Of a DNA stretch of 64,000 bases, positions 52,721 through 61,430 are shown in pieces. The notes under the pieces were generated by a model that saw only the letters and a list, made by a program, of their open reading frames with translations, searched no databases and was not told the origin of the DNA. A program made the position numbers and the translations under genes. Positions within the stretch are counted from its first letter, which is position 1, and every line of letters begins with the position of its first letter. This stretch comes from Bacillus sp. BP-3 (lineage in GTDB: Bacteria; Bacillota; Bacilli; Bacillales; Bacillaceae_G): positions 62,001 to 126,000 of the forward strand of contig NZ_JAQOTJ010000003.1 in NCBI RefSeq assembly GCF_028401955.1, given 5' to 3'.

Positions 52721-53290
52721 ATGGAGAAGTTTCCTAGTTTAGAAACAGATCGTCTGCATTTAAGAGAATTAACGTTAGTCGATGCAGATGCAATGTTTCA
52801 TTATTTTGCAAAAGAGCCTGTTATTCGTTATTTTGGAATGGATTCGTTTCAAAATGTTGAAGAAGTAAAAAATGTTATTAAAAACTTTAGGAGCAGATAT
52901 GAAGAAGGATCTGCATTTCGCTGGGGAATTGTCTTGAAAGGAACAGATCAACTCATTGGAACGTGCGGCTTTCATTTAATTAATAATAAACATAAACGAG
53001 CTGAAGTTGGTTATGAATTAGATGAAACGTATTGGGGAAAAGGATATGCAATAGAAGCGCTGCAAGCTATTTTGAAATATGCATTTGAAACACTTTACTA
53101 TTTACGCATTTCAGCACTTGTGTATCCGAAAAATACATCATCCCGCAAATTATTACAAAAGGCAGGTTTTAAAGAAGAAGGGTTACTTCGAAAATATATG
53201 ATTCAAAATGAAGTAGCGCACGATGCGATTATGTATTCGCTGCTACAGGAGGAGTGGGTAACATCACTTCAAGGTACGATGAACACGTAA
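52721..53290 (+). CDS. GNAT acetyltransferase, RimJ/RimL type
   Basis: 189 residues starting 'FPSLETDRLHLREL', the usual RimJ/RimL opening. Acetyl-CoA loop 'DETYWGKGYAIEALQAIL' and 'NTSSRKLLQKAGFKEEG' are present. It probably acetylates a protein N terminus or small molecule. Co-transcribed with the VOC gene. It is the last intact gene before the mobile-element region. Confidence 0.9.
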   Translation: MEKFPSLETDRLHLRELTLVDADAMFHYFAKEPVIRYFGMDSFQNVEEVKNVIKNFRSRYEEGSAFRWGIVLKGTDQLIGTCGFHLINNKHKRAEVGYELDETYWGKGYAIEALQAILKYAFETLYYLRISALVYPKNTSSRKLLQKAGFKEEGLLRKYMIQNEVAHDAIMYSLLQEEWVTSLQGTMNT

Positions 53291-53311
53291 AAATAAAAAA
53301 AGATAACCTGA

Positions 53312-53720
53312 AACCTGAACTGTAGCCTATAAAATGGACGGTTTAACAAAAAATTATAAATAAAAACAAAAAAGCATTAGATATGAGATTATCCTCTTTA
53401 GGCAGACAGTGTAAAAAGACCATACACACATGGATGTTACACTATTACTTGGAGGGGATTATTCTAACGCTTTTCCAAATATTTGAAACCAAGAATTCAA
53501 AAACCGCTTACAAAATGAAGAACTCGTTACCGGTATTACCTATCTACGATTTCAGGGTGGATTCTGGTACCTTTATGTTGCGCAAGATATTTATAATACC
53601 GAAATTATTTCTTGGAAAATCCCTAAACACAATGATAATAAGCTTGTATTAGATACACTTTGATTAATACTAACAGGGGAGCACTCCGTATCCATTAAGT
53701 TAAAGAATTAGTGTCCCAAA
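53312..53720 (+). pseudogene. Decayed IS3-family (IS150-like) element
   Basis: TGAACTGTAGCCTATAAAATGG at 53312 looks like an IS3-family terminal repeat. From about 53472 to 53663 a broken frame reads 'NRLQNEELVTGITYLR', 'FWYLYVAQDIYNTEIISW' and 'HNDNKLVLDTL', matching the DDE core of IS3 OrfB. The first catalytic Asp (normally VTDITY) has become Gly, and stop codons interrupt both ends. The 3' half of the transposase is missing. It cannot be active. Confidence 0.75.
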
Positions 53721-53740
53721 AACGAAATTTCTATGCCTTT

Positions 53741-53797
53741 TATAGCAACGAAGTTCATTTTTATCGTTTTGGGGGTAACCCGTTTTATTAGGTTGAT
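53741..53797 (+). repeat. IS231-type end fragment
   Basis: CGTTTTGGGGGTAACCCG...AGGTTGATAGCGATG resembles the outward ends CGTTTTGGGG...AAGTTGATGGCGATG at 55935-55974 and the region near 58530-58600. It abuts the Tn3-type terminal repeat. Confidence 0.5.
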
Positions 53798-53800
53798 AGC

Positions 53801-53837
53801 GATGGGATACCGCAAGCACTTCGGACCCCCCACGCTA
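53801..53837 (+). mobile_element. Solo Tn3-family terminal inverted repeat (Tn4430-like)
   Basis: GGGATACCGCAAGCACTTCGG followed by ACCCCCCACGCTAAG matches my memory of the 38-bp Tn4430 terminal repeat (GGGGTACCGCCAGCATTTCGG...CCACGCTAAG) with few changes. No transposase or second repeat is visible. Tn4430 ends are known preferred targets of IS231, consistent with the IS231 fragments around it. Bases 53838-53997 hold only broken coding fragments. Confidence 0.65.
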
Positions 53838-53997
53838 AGAGCATGCAGGATCTTATACAGTTTTTCGGCTAATCCAGTAACAAACAAGAACCCTAAAACT
53901 GCTCCAAGACAGGAATGTATAAAAAGATGCATAGAATGATAGAAAAAGAAACAGGCGAATCCCTTGTGAGAGTGAGAGTTCGTCTTTTTCCTTGCTA

Positions 53998-54029
53998 CCA
54001 ATAATGAGACGTTATGTTAACCAAACATG
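53998..54029 (+). repeat. Cassette-boundary repeat, copy 1 (short)
   Basis: CCAATAATGAGACGTTATGTTAACCAAACATG. It shares the GTTATGTTAACCRAACATG core with the copies ending at 54610 and 55726. Confidence 0.55.
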
Positions 54030-54120
54030 AATGCAGTATACATATTATATTTTATCTATCTTTTGTAAATAAAATTGTCATATAATAGAAATAACATTAT
54101 GAATTATACAGGAGATACAA

Positions 54121-54486
54121 ATGAAAAAATTTTTAATTAGTTATACTACAAGTCTGCTTACTTTTATTATCGGATGGATCTTGATCCTGTTTATTTTTGA
54201 TCCCAGTCATTTTAAATGGACCGATTTATTTGGATTTATTATAATTGTCATCATTTATGGTAGTATACCAGCTCTCGTAGCTTGCCTGATTGGAGAAGTA
54301 TTATACAGAAAAATAAAGCGATGTAGAGAATTTCAATTTGGAATTCCTGTATTTATAGGACTAGCAGTTATCTATACATTTTTTACTAGGTCATTTTCTT
54401 TTTATAGTTTTATTGATTTTGTTAGTTCTGTTACACCTATTATTATAGGTTCCTTAACTTTTTATTTAGTACGTAGAAAAATATAA
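54121..54486 (+). CDS. Small membrane protein of unknown function
   Basis: 121 residues with four membrane helices (about 5-25, 38-60, 75-92, 100-117), starting MKKFLISYTTSLLTFIIGW. ACAGGAGA precedes the ATG. It is followed by a terminator and a copy of the boundary repeat, and preceded by a shorter copy. No family recognised. Cargo of the mobile region. Confidence 0.65.
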   Translation: MKKFLISYTTSLLTFIIGWILILFIFDPSHFKWTDLFGFIIIVIIYGSIPALVACLIGEVLYRKIKRCREFQFGIPVFIGLAVIYTFFTRSFSFYSFIDFVSSVTPIIIGSLTFYLVRRKI

Positions 54487-54504
54487 TTAACTTCCTATAT
54501 CAAG

Positions 54505-54610
54505 AATTATGTGGACACGAAAGTCCTCCAGCAATCTGGAGGACTTTTAATAGTCTTTTAAATATATTGAATCCCCATAATGTTATGTTACGTTATGTTA
54601 ACTTTACATG
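54505..54610 (+). repeat. Cassette-boundary repeat, copy 2, with terminator
   Basis: Starts AATTATGTGGACACGAAAG, has a terminator AAAGTCCTCCAG-CAAT-CTGGAGGACTTT (54520-54548), then AATATATTGAATCCCCATAATGTTATGTTACGTTATGTTAACTTTACATG in segments. It aligns along its length with copy 3. Confidence 0.7.
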
Positions 54611-54741
54611 CATGTTTATTAATCACCTGATTAGAGATATGTGATCTAAACTTAGCTTATTCAAGGTACTAAGTTTTTTAATAAAAATAGTCATTTATTG
54701 TTATGATTAAATTTATAATATTTTTTAGGGAGGAACTCAAC

Positions 54742-55491
54742 TTGAAGAAAACATTAATTGTTGGAGCATTATGCTTATCGATCGCTGCTTTAACTGCATG
54801 TAGTAATGGCGGTGAAGGGGCATCCACTGAAGCGAACAAAAATGAGATTATTATACATATACCTAAAGAAAAATCTAGAAACATAGAACGATTTGAAACA
54901 TTTTCTCAAAATGTAAAAGATAAGAAAAATGACGAAATACAAATTAAAAATTATTTAACTGACGAGGAAGCAAAAGTACCAACTTTACAAACTGTAACTT
55001 ATAAAGATGAAAAATTCACTTTTACTTACAAGTACAAAAACGACTATAGAAAGGATATATGTAATAAGCTTGTTACTCCTCAAGAAACACATGGTATAGC
55101 ATATATGCTAAGAGATTGTGAACAGTCAGAAGATGGTATTATACTTCATAATACAGCGAAGGACGGTGAAGGAGTACACTCCATAAAAGATAAATCTATT
55201 GAATTTATTAAAGTTGAAGGGGATAAAACCTACATATACGTAAAACAATTTGATGTTGGAGCATTCGTGAACGCTATCACCCATATCGGGCATACACATT
55301 CAAATATATCCAGTACACACAAGCCAAATTTCAAAGTAAATGTTCACTTTTTAAGTGGAAAAACTCAAACATACTATTTGTGGATTGACAAAGAGAAATC
55401 ACAAGGAATAATTATGGATTCAGAACAAACGAACCAAGGATATGAAATCGATAAAATATTTGTAGATGACATCATAAAAGCGTTAAATTAA
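54742..55491 (+). CDS. Lipoprotein of unknown function
   Basis: 249 residues from a TTG start with GGGAGG eight bases upstream. Signal peptide 'KKTLIVGALCLSIAALTAC' with lipobox Cys near residue 20, then a soluble domain rich in Lys and Asp, including 'KFTFTYKYKND' and 'KVNVHFLSGKTQTYYLWIDKEKSQG'. No family recognised. It is bounded by two copies of a roughly 106-bp repeat, suggesting a mobile or duplicated cassette. An upstream in-frame ATG (54703) lacks a ribosome site and would spoil the signal peptide. Confidence 0.75.
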   Translation: MKKTLIVGALCLSIAALTACSNGGEGASTEANKNEIIIHIPKEKSRNIERFETFSQNVKDKKNDEIQIKNYLTDEEAKVPTLQTVTYKDEKFTFTYKYKNDYRKDICNKLVTPQETHGIAYMLRDCEQSEDGIILHNTAKDGEGVHSIKDKSIEFIKVEGDKTYIYVKQFDVGAFVNAITHIGHTHSNISSTHKPNFKVNVHFLSGKTQTYYLWIDKEKSQGIIMDSEQTNQGYEIDKIFVDDIIKALN

Positions 55492-55620
55492 AACGACATA
55501 TTTTAATGCGCCTTGTTAAGATGCACTTTTAAGATGATTACATTAACTCTATTACTATGTTAAAAATCGACTGCCATCACAGGCGGTTTTCTTATACTCT
55601 CCTATACTTCCGCTAACGAT

Positions 55621-55726
55621 AATTATGTGAATACAAAAGCTCTCCAAATCGCTTAATTGGAGGGCTTTTGGTAATCTCCTAAATACATTGACTCCCCATA
55701 ATAGGATGTTATGTTAACCGAACATG
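55621..55726 (+). repeat. Cassette-boundary repeat, copy 3, with terminator
   Basis: AATTATGTGAATACAAAAG, terminator AAAGCTCTCCAA...TTGGAGGGCTTT (55636-55671), then AAATACATTGACTCCCCATAAT and GATGTTATGTTAACCGAACATG. Colinear with copy 2. Bases 55492-55620 hold only a small hairpin. Confidence 0.7.
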
Positions 55727-55836
55727 TATAAAATATACAGCCAATTTCTAAAAGAAATAGCTTCCTTCGAATGGTACAATTAGGAAAAAGGGAGAAATAT
55801 TATGCTTTCTGTATTGATTACAATAGGGGATAGCAC

Positions 55837-55974
55837 CACATGCCCATCAAGCTATGCTTTTAAGACACCCCCATAACGAGAATTTTACCTTTTTACAGTT
55901 ATTTATGAGAATTCGGCTCATTTTTTTCGTTTTGGGGAACAATCAATTTCTTAAGTTGATGGCGATGTATGGTG
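55837..55974 (+). mobile_element. 138-bp IS231-end-bounded miniature element
   Basis: Starts CATGCCCATCAAG and ends TTCTTAAGTTGATGGCGATG, near-inverted copies of IS231 termini in the inward orientation of a complete element, but contains no transposase. It could be a MITE-like deletion derivative of IS231. It interrupts a short frame starting at 55802. A clear target duplication was not seen. Confidence 0.5.
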
Positions 55975-55978
55975 ACCC

Positions 55979-57637
55979 CATGCCCATCAACTTAAGAAGG
56001 AAAATAAAATGAACTTTCGTTCATATGAACAAAAAAAACTTAAAATATTTTATGCCCTTAAAAAGGAGTATACCAAATAAACCTAGATAGGTATTATTTT
56101 TAAAAATTATGCTGCTTTCTTTTGTTTTCCAAGTCCACTATACTCATAGACAACACCCATAATATCAAAGACTGTCTTTTTCTCATATCTATGAGATTTC
56201 CGTCCATTCTTCTCTAGGAGGTGGAATAGGCGGATTAGAATCTTTATCATTTCTATGGTGCTTTGTCTTATAGCTTGATACAACAGGTGTAAATGATCTT
56301 GAATTATTCCAATCGCTTTATATTCACTTAATTCTCTTTTCTTCTTTTTCAAAAGAAGTTGACGCATTTTAAACATAGTAGAGGAGCACAGGAAGATAGC
56401 GATTAGCTTTCCATATAATTGGCACTCTAATCGTTCCTGTTTTACATGACGATAATGGTCTATTTTGAAAAGTGATTTCCACGTTTTAAAGATAATCTCT
56501 ATTTGCCAACGTAAAGTATATAATTCATGTACCTGTTCCATCGGAACCCATTCCCAAGGTATATTCGTCACATACACGTTTAATCCAGCTACCAATTTAC
56601 TTTTCTCTGAGTACGTTCTATTTTTAGATTTTTCTTTTTCCGCAATCTTCGCTCGTCGTTTTTGGAGTTGCTCTTCTGTTAATCGATTAAAAATAACACG
56701 TGCAAATAGTTGTTGTTTATCACCAATATAAGCATGTTTTAATTCAAATGTTTCTCCAGGCTGTAGTTGTTTCAAAATCTGTTTCACATCGATTTGTATG
56801 TATTCCGATTGTTTCTTAATGGCACCATTTTTAAAGTGTTCTGGAGCTGGATTTTTCACATATACATTCGTATTTAATTTTAAACGAGAAATATAGTATG
56901 TACCTCGTTGATCCATTTGATCTAAGTCTTCCAATGAAAAATAACCCAAATCACGAATACATAAATCTCCTGGGCGTAAAGTATTTAAACACTCCGTGCC
57001 AAATGTTTTGTCGTTATTTTTTCCTGGCTCAACTTGAAAGTTAAGAAATTCTCCACTGTGCAGATCATATTCTAATTGAATTTTGATTCCGGCTTTTTGA
57101 GCACAGCCTCCAGAGCCTGGATATACATTCTCTAAAGCATTTGGCACCTGAAATACGGTAGCATCTAGGATACGAATTCGCCCAAAATAAGAGAAGAGAC
57201 GATTAGAAAATTGCGTTTGTTCACATACTTTTTGTTGTAACAGTAAAGAAAAAATATGTTGTAAAAACAAAACTGCTTTAGCATTTAAACGTTTATTTAA
57301 GCCCTCAGGGCTGAGTAAAGTACCAGTAGCTGCATGAAGCCTGCTACATAATCGGACTAAGGGATCACTTGCCACCCGTTGACTGATCCAAATACAAATG
57401 GTAGCTAAGTCTGAACCAGAAAACTTACGTTTTCGTTTGATAAATCCGATTTCCCTTGCAAGTTCTTCTAAGAATACAGGTGTAACATATCGTTGTAATT
57501 CTTCTGCAAATGGTAGTAGTTCATCTTGAATCGAGAGATTCATAAGAAAACGTCACCCTTTCTAATTTAGCTTTTTTAGAAAGGATAACGTTTTTTTGTA
57601 TTTGAGGGTATTAAAATCTCTTGAATTGATGGGCATG
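55979..57637 (-). mobile_element. IS231-family insertion sequence (complete)
   Basis: About 1,659 bp. The ends are CATGCCCATCAACTTAAGA (55979) and the inverted counterpart TCTTGAATTGATGGGCATG (ending 57637). Flanks TATGGTGACCC (left) and TATGATGACCC (right) look like an 11-bp target duplication with one mismatch. A leader stem-loop near 57545-57600 (AACGTTATCCTTTCT with AGAAAGGGTGACGTT) precedes the transposase, as in other IS231 elements. Confidence 0.85.
56107..57543 (-). CDS. IS231-type (IS4 family) transposase
   Basis: 478 residues, the normal full length for IS231 transposases. DDE residues: Asp in '[11 protein letters not shown]', Asp in '[15 protein letters not shown]', and Glu in '[16 protein letters not shown]', which is a perfect YREK signature (Y-2-R-3-E-6-K). 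No frameshift or stop is seen, so the element may be active. Encoded on the minus strand within inverted repeats. Confidence 0.96.
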   Translation of the reverse strand: MNLSIQDELLPFAEELQRYVTPVFLEELAREIGFIKRKRKFSGSDLATICIWISQRVASDPLVRLCSRLHAATGTLLSPEGLNKRLNAKAVLFLQHIFSLLLQQKVCEQTQFSNRLFSYFGRIRILDATVFQVPNALENVYPGSGGCAQKAGIKIQLEYDLHSGEFLNFQVEPGKNNDKTFGTECLNTLRPGDLCIRDLGYFSLEDLDQMDQRGTYYISRLKLNTNVYVKNPAPEHFKNGAIKKQSEYIQIDVKQILKQLQPGETFELKHAYIGDKQQLFARVIFNRLTEEQLQKRRAKIAEKEKSKNRTYSEKSKLVAGLNVYVTNIPWEWVPMEQVHELYTLRWQIEIIFKTWKSLFKIDHYRHVKQERLECQLYGKLIAIFLCSSTMFKMRQLLLKKKKRELSEYKAIGIIQDHLHLLYQAIRQSTIEMIKILIRLFHLLEKNGRKSHRYEKKTVFDIMGVVYEYSGLGKQKKAA

Positions 57638-57804
57638 TATGATGACCCTTAAGAGGATAGCGCATTTCTTTGCTATATAGTATAAAGCATGCATATAATT
57701 CGATGTTAGAGTGAGATTTATTTAGACACTATTTATTTAAATTAAGTTAATGGATAGAAACATTGAGCCCCTAGAAAAATCGAGGTATAGCTCCTTTATA
57801 TCAT

Positions 57805-58387
57805 TTATTGTTGATTATGCACTTGTCTTAATGATGGAATATCTGTATTAAAGAACTCCAAGTAGTCGTGTAAATGGTAATCTGCTACATCACTTTGTCC
57901 TTGATACATGCAGGTTACAATTCCTAATTCTTTTGCAGGTAACAAATCTAATTCCCTGTCTCCAATAGCTAGGTCAATTCTGTGTTTCTGATGCAGATGA
58001 ATATATGATTCTGGATTAGGTTTGCGAGGAAAACCATCATCAATTGTAACCATATCTACAAAGTATTTGTCCCAGCCATAGTATTTTAAAATTTCTAAAA
58101 CGCCATCTCTATGCTTATGTGTCATGATTACATTCTTATCTGCGAACTTTAAGATCTCTTCCACACCATGAAATGGTTTCATATCTTTTGGAGTCAATTT
58201 TTTCTTTAATCTTTTCTTTCTGATCGCTAGAGATATTATAGTAGTCCACGACATGGGAATATGAAATTTTCAATTTTTCATAAATTTCCTGTTTGTCTAC
58301 CGCTTCTCCTAACACTAAAGAGAGCATTTTCGTATAAGCAGGATATGTATCAAATAAGGTTCCGTCAAAATCCCATAGAATATTCAA
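57805..58387 (-). pseudogene. HAD-family phosphatase gene with a frameshift
   Basis: The intact product would be about 190 residues. Part 1 (58387 downward) has the HAD nucleophile motif 'ILWDFDGTLFDTYPAYTK'. Part 2 has 'VIMTHKHRDGVLEILKYYGWDKYF', 'FPRKPNPESYIHLHQKH' and acidic 'AIGDRELDLLPAKELG'. The frames join at a run of six A (58198-58203 on the plus strand shows T), where one extra A explains the shift. All catalytic motifs survive, so the mutation is recent, reversible by slippage, or a sequencing error. Confidence 0.8.
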
Positions 58388-58529
58388 TTAAATCACCTTT
58401 CTTGTAGTTATCTTGATATAATTTCGACAAAAAAACGTAAACTCCTTTTCCTAACATATTACTATGTTCCAATTAAGGGAAAGAATGTATAGGCACGCTA
58501 AAATAAGGAATTTGCACAGTTTACTCAAA

Positions 58530-58604
58530 ATCTTCGTTTTGGGGTAATCTCAAATTTTTGAATTGATGGGCATGGGGTGACTTGTTTTCTTAAGTTGATG
58601 GGTA
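58530..58604 (+). repeat. Two stacked IS231-type end fragments
   Basis: CGTTTTGGGGTAATCTC...TTTTTGAATTGATGGGCATG is followed after 13 bases by TTCTTAAGTTGATGGGTATG and TATGGTGACCCC. Both are in the orientation of an IS231 outward end. Confidence 0.6.
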
Positions 58605-58797
58605 TGTATGGTGACCCCGTGACCCTCAACTTAAGAGATTTTAATACCCCCAAATACAAAAAAACGCTATTCTTTTTGTAAAAATATACAGAAAGGATGG
58701 CGTTTTTGTATGTCTATTTCTGTCTCTGATGAATTACAACCAGTTGCTCAAGAAATTCAAAACTTCTTATCTCCAAATATTTTACGAAATATTTAGG
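58605..58797 (+). pseudogene. 5' fragment of a second IS231 element
   Basis: GACCCTCAACTTAAGAGATTTTAATACCC matches the left end and leader of the intact IS231. The leader hairpin and an ATG at 58710 follow. The frame encodes 'SISVSDELQPVAQEIQNFLSPNILRNI', the first residues of an IS231-type transposase, and then stops. The rest of the element is deleted. Confidence 0.75.
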
Positions 58798-58939
58798 GAT
58801 AGAAGATCGGGATATTTTCATTGATAAAGAATGGAAGTCCGGTTCAATTACAGCAGTAGGAGCTATGAAAAAGTATGGCATCAAACGTTCTTCATTTTAT
58901 AAACTTGCTAAACAATATGAGGAAAAAATAAAAGAATAG
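58793..58939 (+). pseudogene. C-terminal remnant of a serine recombinase (resolvase/invertase type)
   Basis: Reads 'GIEDRDIFIDKEWKSGSITAVGAMKKYGIKRSSFYKLAKQYEEKIKE' in segments, which is the typical helix-turn-helix tail of Tn3-type resolvases. The catalytic domain is missing. It is joined directly to the truncated IS231 frame, marking a deletion or insertion boundary. Confidence 0.7.
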
Positions 58940-58961
58940 TTTGTCTTATTAATGTTTTCTT

Positions 58962-58997
58962 AAAAAGAACTTGTAGTGATTGCTACAAGTTCTTTTT
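58962..58997 (+). terminator. Terminator after the resolvase remnant
   Basis: AAAAAGAACTTGTAG-6 nt-CTACAAGTTCTTTTT. It marks the right edge of the mobile region; 58998-59187 holds no gene. Confidence 0.9.
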
Positions 58998-59187
58998 GTT
59001 AAACTCCGTTTTGTTTGTTAAGAGATATACCACACTTTTTATTCTTTACACGTTTGGATAGATTGTTGGTTGAGAAATGATTTGAATTTTTTTCACATGA
59101 ATCTCCAAAATGACAAATACCTGTAACATAAAAATGCTATAACAATTTTTAAATAGTAGTTTTTTATGATAAATACAGAGGTGACGT

Positions 59188-60129
59188 ATGAAAGATAGTT
59201 TAGAATACACTCAGAAAAATGGACTAATAGTAAAGCCAATCCATTCTTTGAAACAATCAAAAAGAGGGATGTCCCGATGGAAGTTTAAGCGAGCATGTAT
59301 CATTTTCCTTATAATCTTCATTTTCCCAATCGCTATTTATTTATATGCGTTTCAGTTTGAACCGAAATCATTGTCCATTACATGGACTGATATCGAAAGC
59401 CCTAATATTCCCAAAGGATTTCAAGGTGTAAAGATTGTACAGTTTTCAGACACACATTTCGGACCTAATTTTTCTCATGAGCAGCAAAAAAAGCTAGTCG
59501 ATCAAATAAATGAACTGAAACCCGATATTGTAGTTTTTACAGGTGATTTAATTGATAAATTTGCAGAGTATGGTTCTAAAAGAAAAGAAACACAAACGAT
59601 TTTGTCACAAATTCATGCTCCTCTTGGAAAATATGCGGTATTTGGCAATCATGACCGCGGGGGAGGCGGAGGGTATTTGTACAAACAGTATATGGAGGAA
59701 GCGGGTTTTACTGTTTTGGCCAATGAAACGACAAAAATCAAGGCAAACAATGGTGACTATATTACGATTTCTGGTCTTGATGACTTTTTACTTGGCAAAC
59801 CAAAGGTGCAACCTACCCTTCAGCATTTACAAGAAAAAGATTTTAACATACTGCTAGTGCATGAACCGGATACGGTAGATGAGGTTCTTGCATATCCAGT
59901 TGATCTTCAACTATCTGGTCACAGTCATGGAGGACAAGTGCAACTTCCATTTATTGGTCCTATCATCACTACTAAATTAGCAGATCAATATGTAGAAGGA
60001 TTGTATTCATTACAAGGGAAAACGAGACCGTTACAACTGTATGTAAATTGTGGTATTGGAACGACAAGAATGCCCTTGCGCTTTTTGAGTAAACCAGAAC
60101 TCTCTGTCCTTTCATTAAGAAATTCATAA
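59188..60129 (+). CDS. Membrane-anchored metallophosphoesterase (YkuE/YkoQ-like)
   Basis: 313 residues. One membrane helix (about 34-55) after a basic N terminus, then a calcineurin-like phosphoesterase domain: 'VQFSDTHFG' (DxH), 'VFTGDLID' (GDxxD), 'AVFGNHD' (GNHD), 'LLVHEPD' and 'LSGHSHGGQV' (GHxH). All metal ligands are present. Homologues are thought to act on lipid or wall-linked phosphates such as UDP-diacylglucosamine. AGAGGTGA precedes the ATG. Confidence 0.9.
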   Translation: MKDSLEYTQKNGLIVKPIHSLKQSKRGMSRWKFKRACIIFLIIFIFPIAIYLYAFQFEPKSLSITWTDIESPNIPKGFQGVKIVQFSDTHFGPNFSHEQQKKLVDQINELKPDIVVFTGDLIDKFAEYGSKRKETQTILSQIHAPLGKYAVFGNHDRGGGGGYLYKQYMEEAGFTVLANETTKIKANNGDYITISGLDDFLLGKPKVQPTLQHLQEKDFNILLVHEPDTVDEVLAYPVDLQLSGHSHGGQVQLPFIGPIITTKLADQYVEGLYSLQGKTRPLQLYVNCGIGTTRMPLRFLSKPELSVLSLRNS

Positions 60130-60782
60130 CGTTAAGTTAAAATGAAAGATTTGTTAGATATGATGAAGTCAATCTTGCTATATTTAAAATTTGGTTGTAG
60201 TTAGGGGGATCCTGCTGACAAAAATGAATTACCCTAAAAGAATAAAAATAAGTCTTATTGTTTTAAAAGACACCAAATTTTCATTTAGAAGGTGACATAA
60301 GATCTTAAATTGCTGGCGATGTGACAGGGTTTCTATTAAAAATGACACAGAATATGTATTCTGCTTCACTTTTTAATTATAATCGATAGAAAGAGAAATC
60401 AATATCGGAGAGTTCACGATGAAAAAAGGTGATAGAGAGTGCTATGGATTTTAAAATTATCTTTTGGAAAAAGGTAAAAAGAAAACGATTTATATGACTC
60501 ATTTAGAAAAATGGAGGGTGTGTAGCAACGGAGAAATTTTATATAAGAAGTATTAGGTGGTATAAGAGGTAATAAGAAATGTAATTTTTGGTTCATCACC
60601 GTAACATGGGGTTGATTTTTTGAAAATGACTCATTTTTCATACACGGAACGGAGAGTGGCAACTCGGAGTGGAGTGTACATCTATCTATATGTCACCTCC
60701 GTCTTTTGGTGATGAACTTACGAAAATTATTTTTTTAGAATTCTGAACAAAATCATAAGAATAAATTATTGATGGAGGAAAT
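60130..60782. other. Intergenic region with IS231-like end and long-range inverted repeat
   Basis: 653 bases with no convincing gene. TCTTAAATTGCTGGCGATG near 60303-60321 resembles a diverged IS231 end. CAGAATA/TATTCTG (60348-60363) is a small hairpin. GTTCATCACC (60591-60600) and its exact complement GGTGATGAAC (60718-60727) enclose 117 bases containing further pairings. GATGGAGGAAAT is the ribosome site of the next gene. Confidence 0.5.
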
Positions 60783-61430
60783 ATGAACGTACTGATTGTA
60801 GACGATGAAAAGGATATGCTGCGGATTTTAAAAGCTTATTTTGAGCGAGAAGGTTATCATGTGTTTCTAGCTGAAGATGGAGAGCAGGCCCTCAATATAT
60901 TTTACGGAACGAAAATTGATTTAGTGATTTTGGATTGGATGATGCCCTATGTTAACGGGCTTAATGTGTGTAAAGAAGTGAAGAAGCACAGCGATGTAAA
61001 GGTATTGATGCTGACAGCGAAAAGCGAGCATGAAGACGAGCTGATGGCACTAAACACGGGTGCGGATGATTATGTGAAAAAGCCGTTTCACCCAGGTATT
61101 TTGCTAACGCGGGCGAAAAAACTGCTGAAAGAGGATAAGGTCATATATATACACAATATTAAAGTTGATATGCAGGCGAAGAAAGTTTATAAAGATGATG
61201 AAGATTTAGAATTGACGAAGAAAGAGTTTGAGCTTATGAGCTGTTTTTTGCGGAATCAAGGCAGTATTTTGTCACGCAAGGATTTACTGGATCTTGTATG
61301 GGGGATTGATTATTTCGGTGAAGAGCGAACGGTAGATACCCATGTGAGACGATTGAGAGAAAAAATAGGTACGGATTTAATTAAGACACATAGGGGAATG
61401 GGATATAGCATGGAGAAAGGAAATGAATAA
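60783..61430 (+). CDS. Response regulator, OmpR family
   Basis: 215 residues. Receiver: 'LIVDDEKDMLRILKAYF', phospho-acceptor Asp near 52 in 'LVILDWMMPYVNG', Thr in 'VLMLTAKSE' and Lys in 'DDYVKKPFHP'. C-terminal winged helix: 'LELTKKEFELMSCFL' and 'ERTVDTHVRRLREKIG...THRGMGYSME'. The cognate kinase gene overlaps it by eight bases. Target genes probably include the exported protein encoded downstream. GGAGG is six bases before the ATG. Confidence 0.92.
   Translation: MNVLIVDDEKDMLRILKAYFEREGYHVFLAEDGEQALNIFYGTKIDLVILDWMMPYVNGLNVCKEVKKHSDVKVLMLTAKSEHEDELMALNTGADDYVKKPFHPGILLTRAKKLLKEDKVIYIHNIKVDMQAKKVYKDDEDLELTKKEFELMSCFLRNQGSILSRKDLLDLVWGIDYFGEERTVDTHVRRLREKIGTDLIKTHRGMGYSMEKGNE

Noticed and set aside
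53708-54001. 97-codon open frame on the minus strand in the mobile region
   Set aside because: It runs across the Tn3-type repeat and IS231 end fragments; composition and lack of a ribosome site indicate a chance frame.
60414-60662. 82-codon minus-strand open frame before the response regulator
   Set aside because: No ribosome site, no domain, low-complexity composition.
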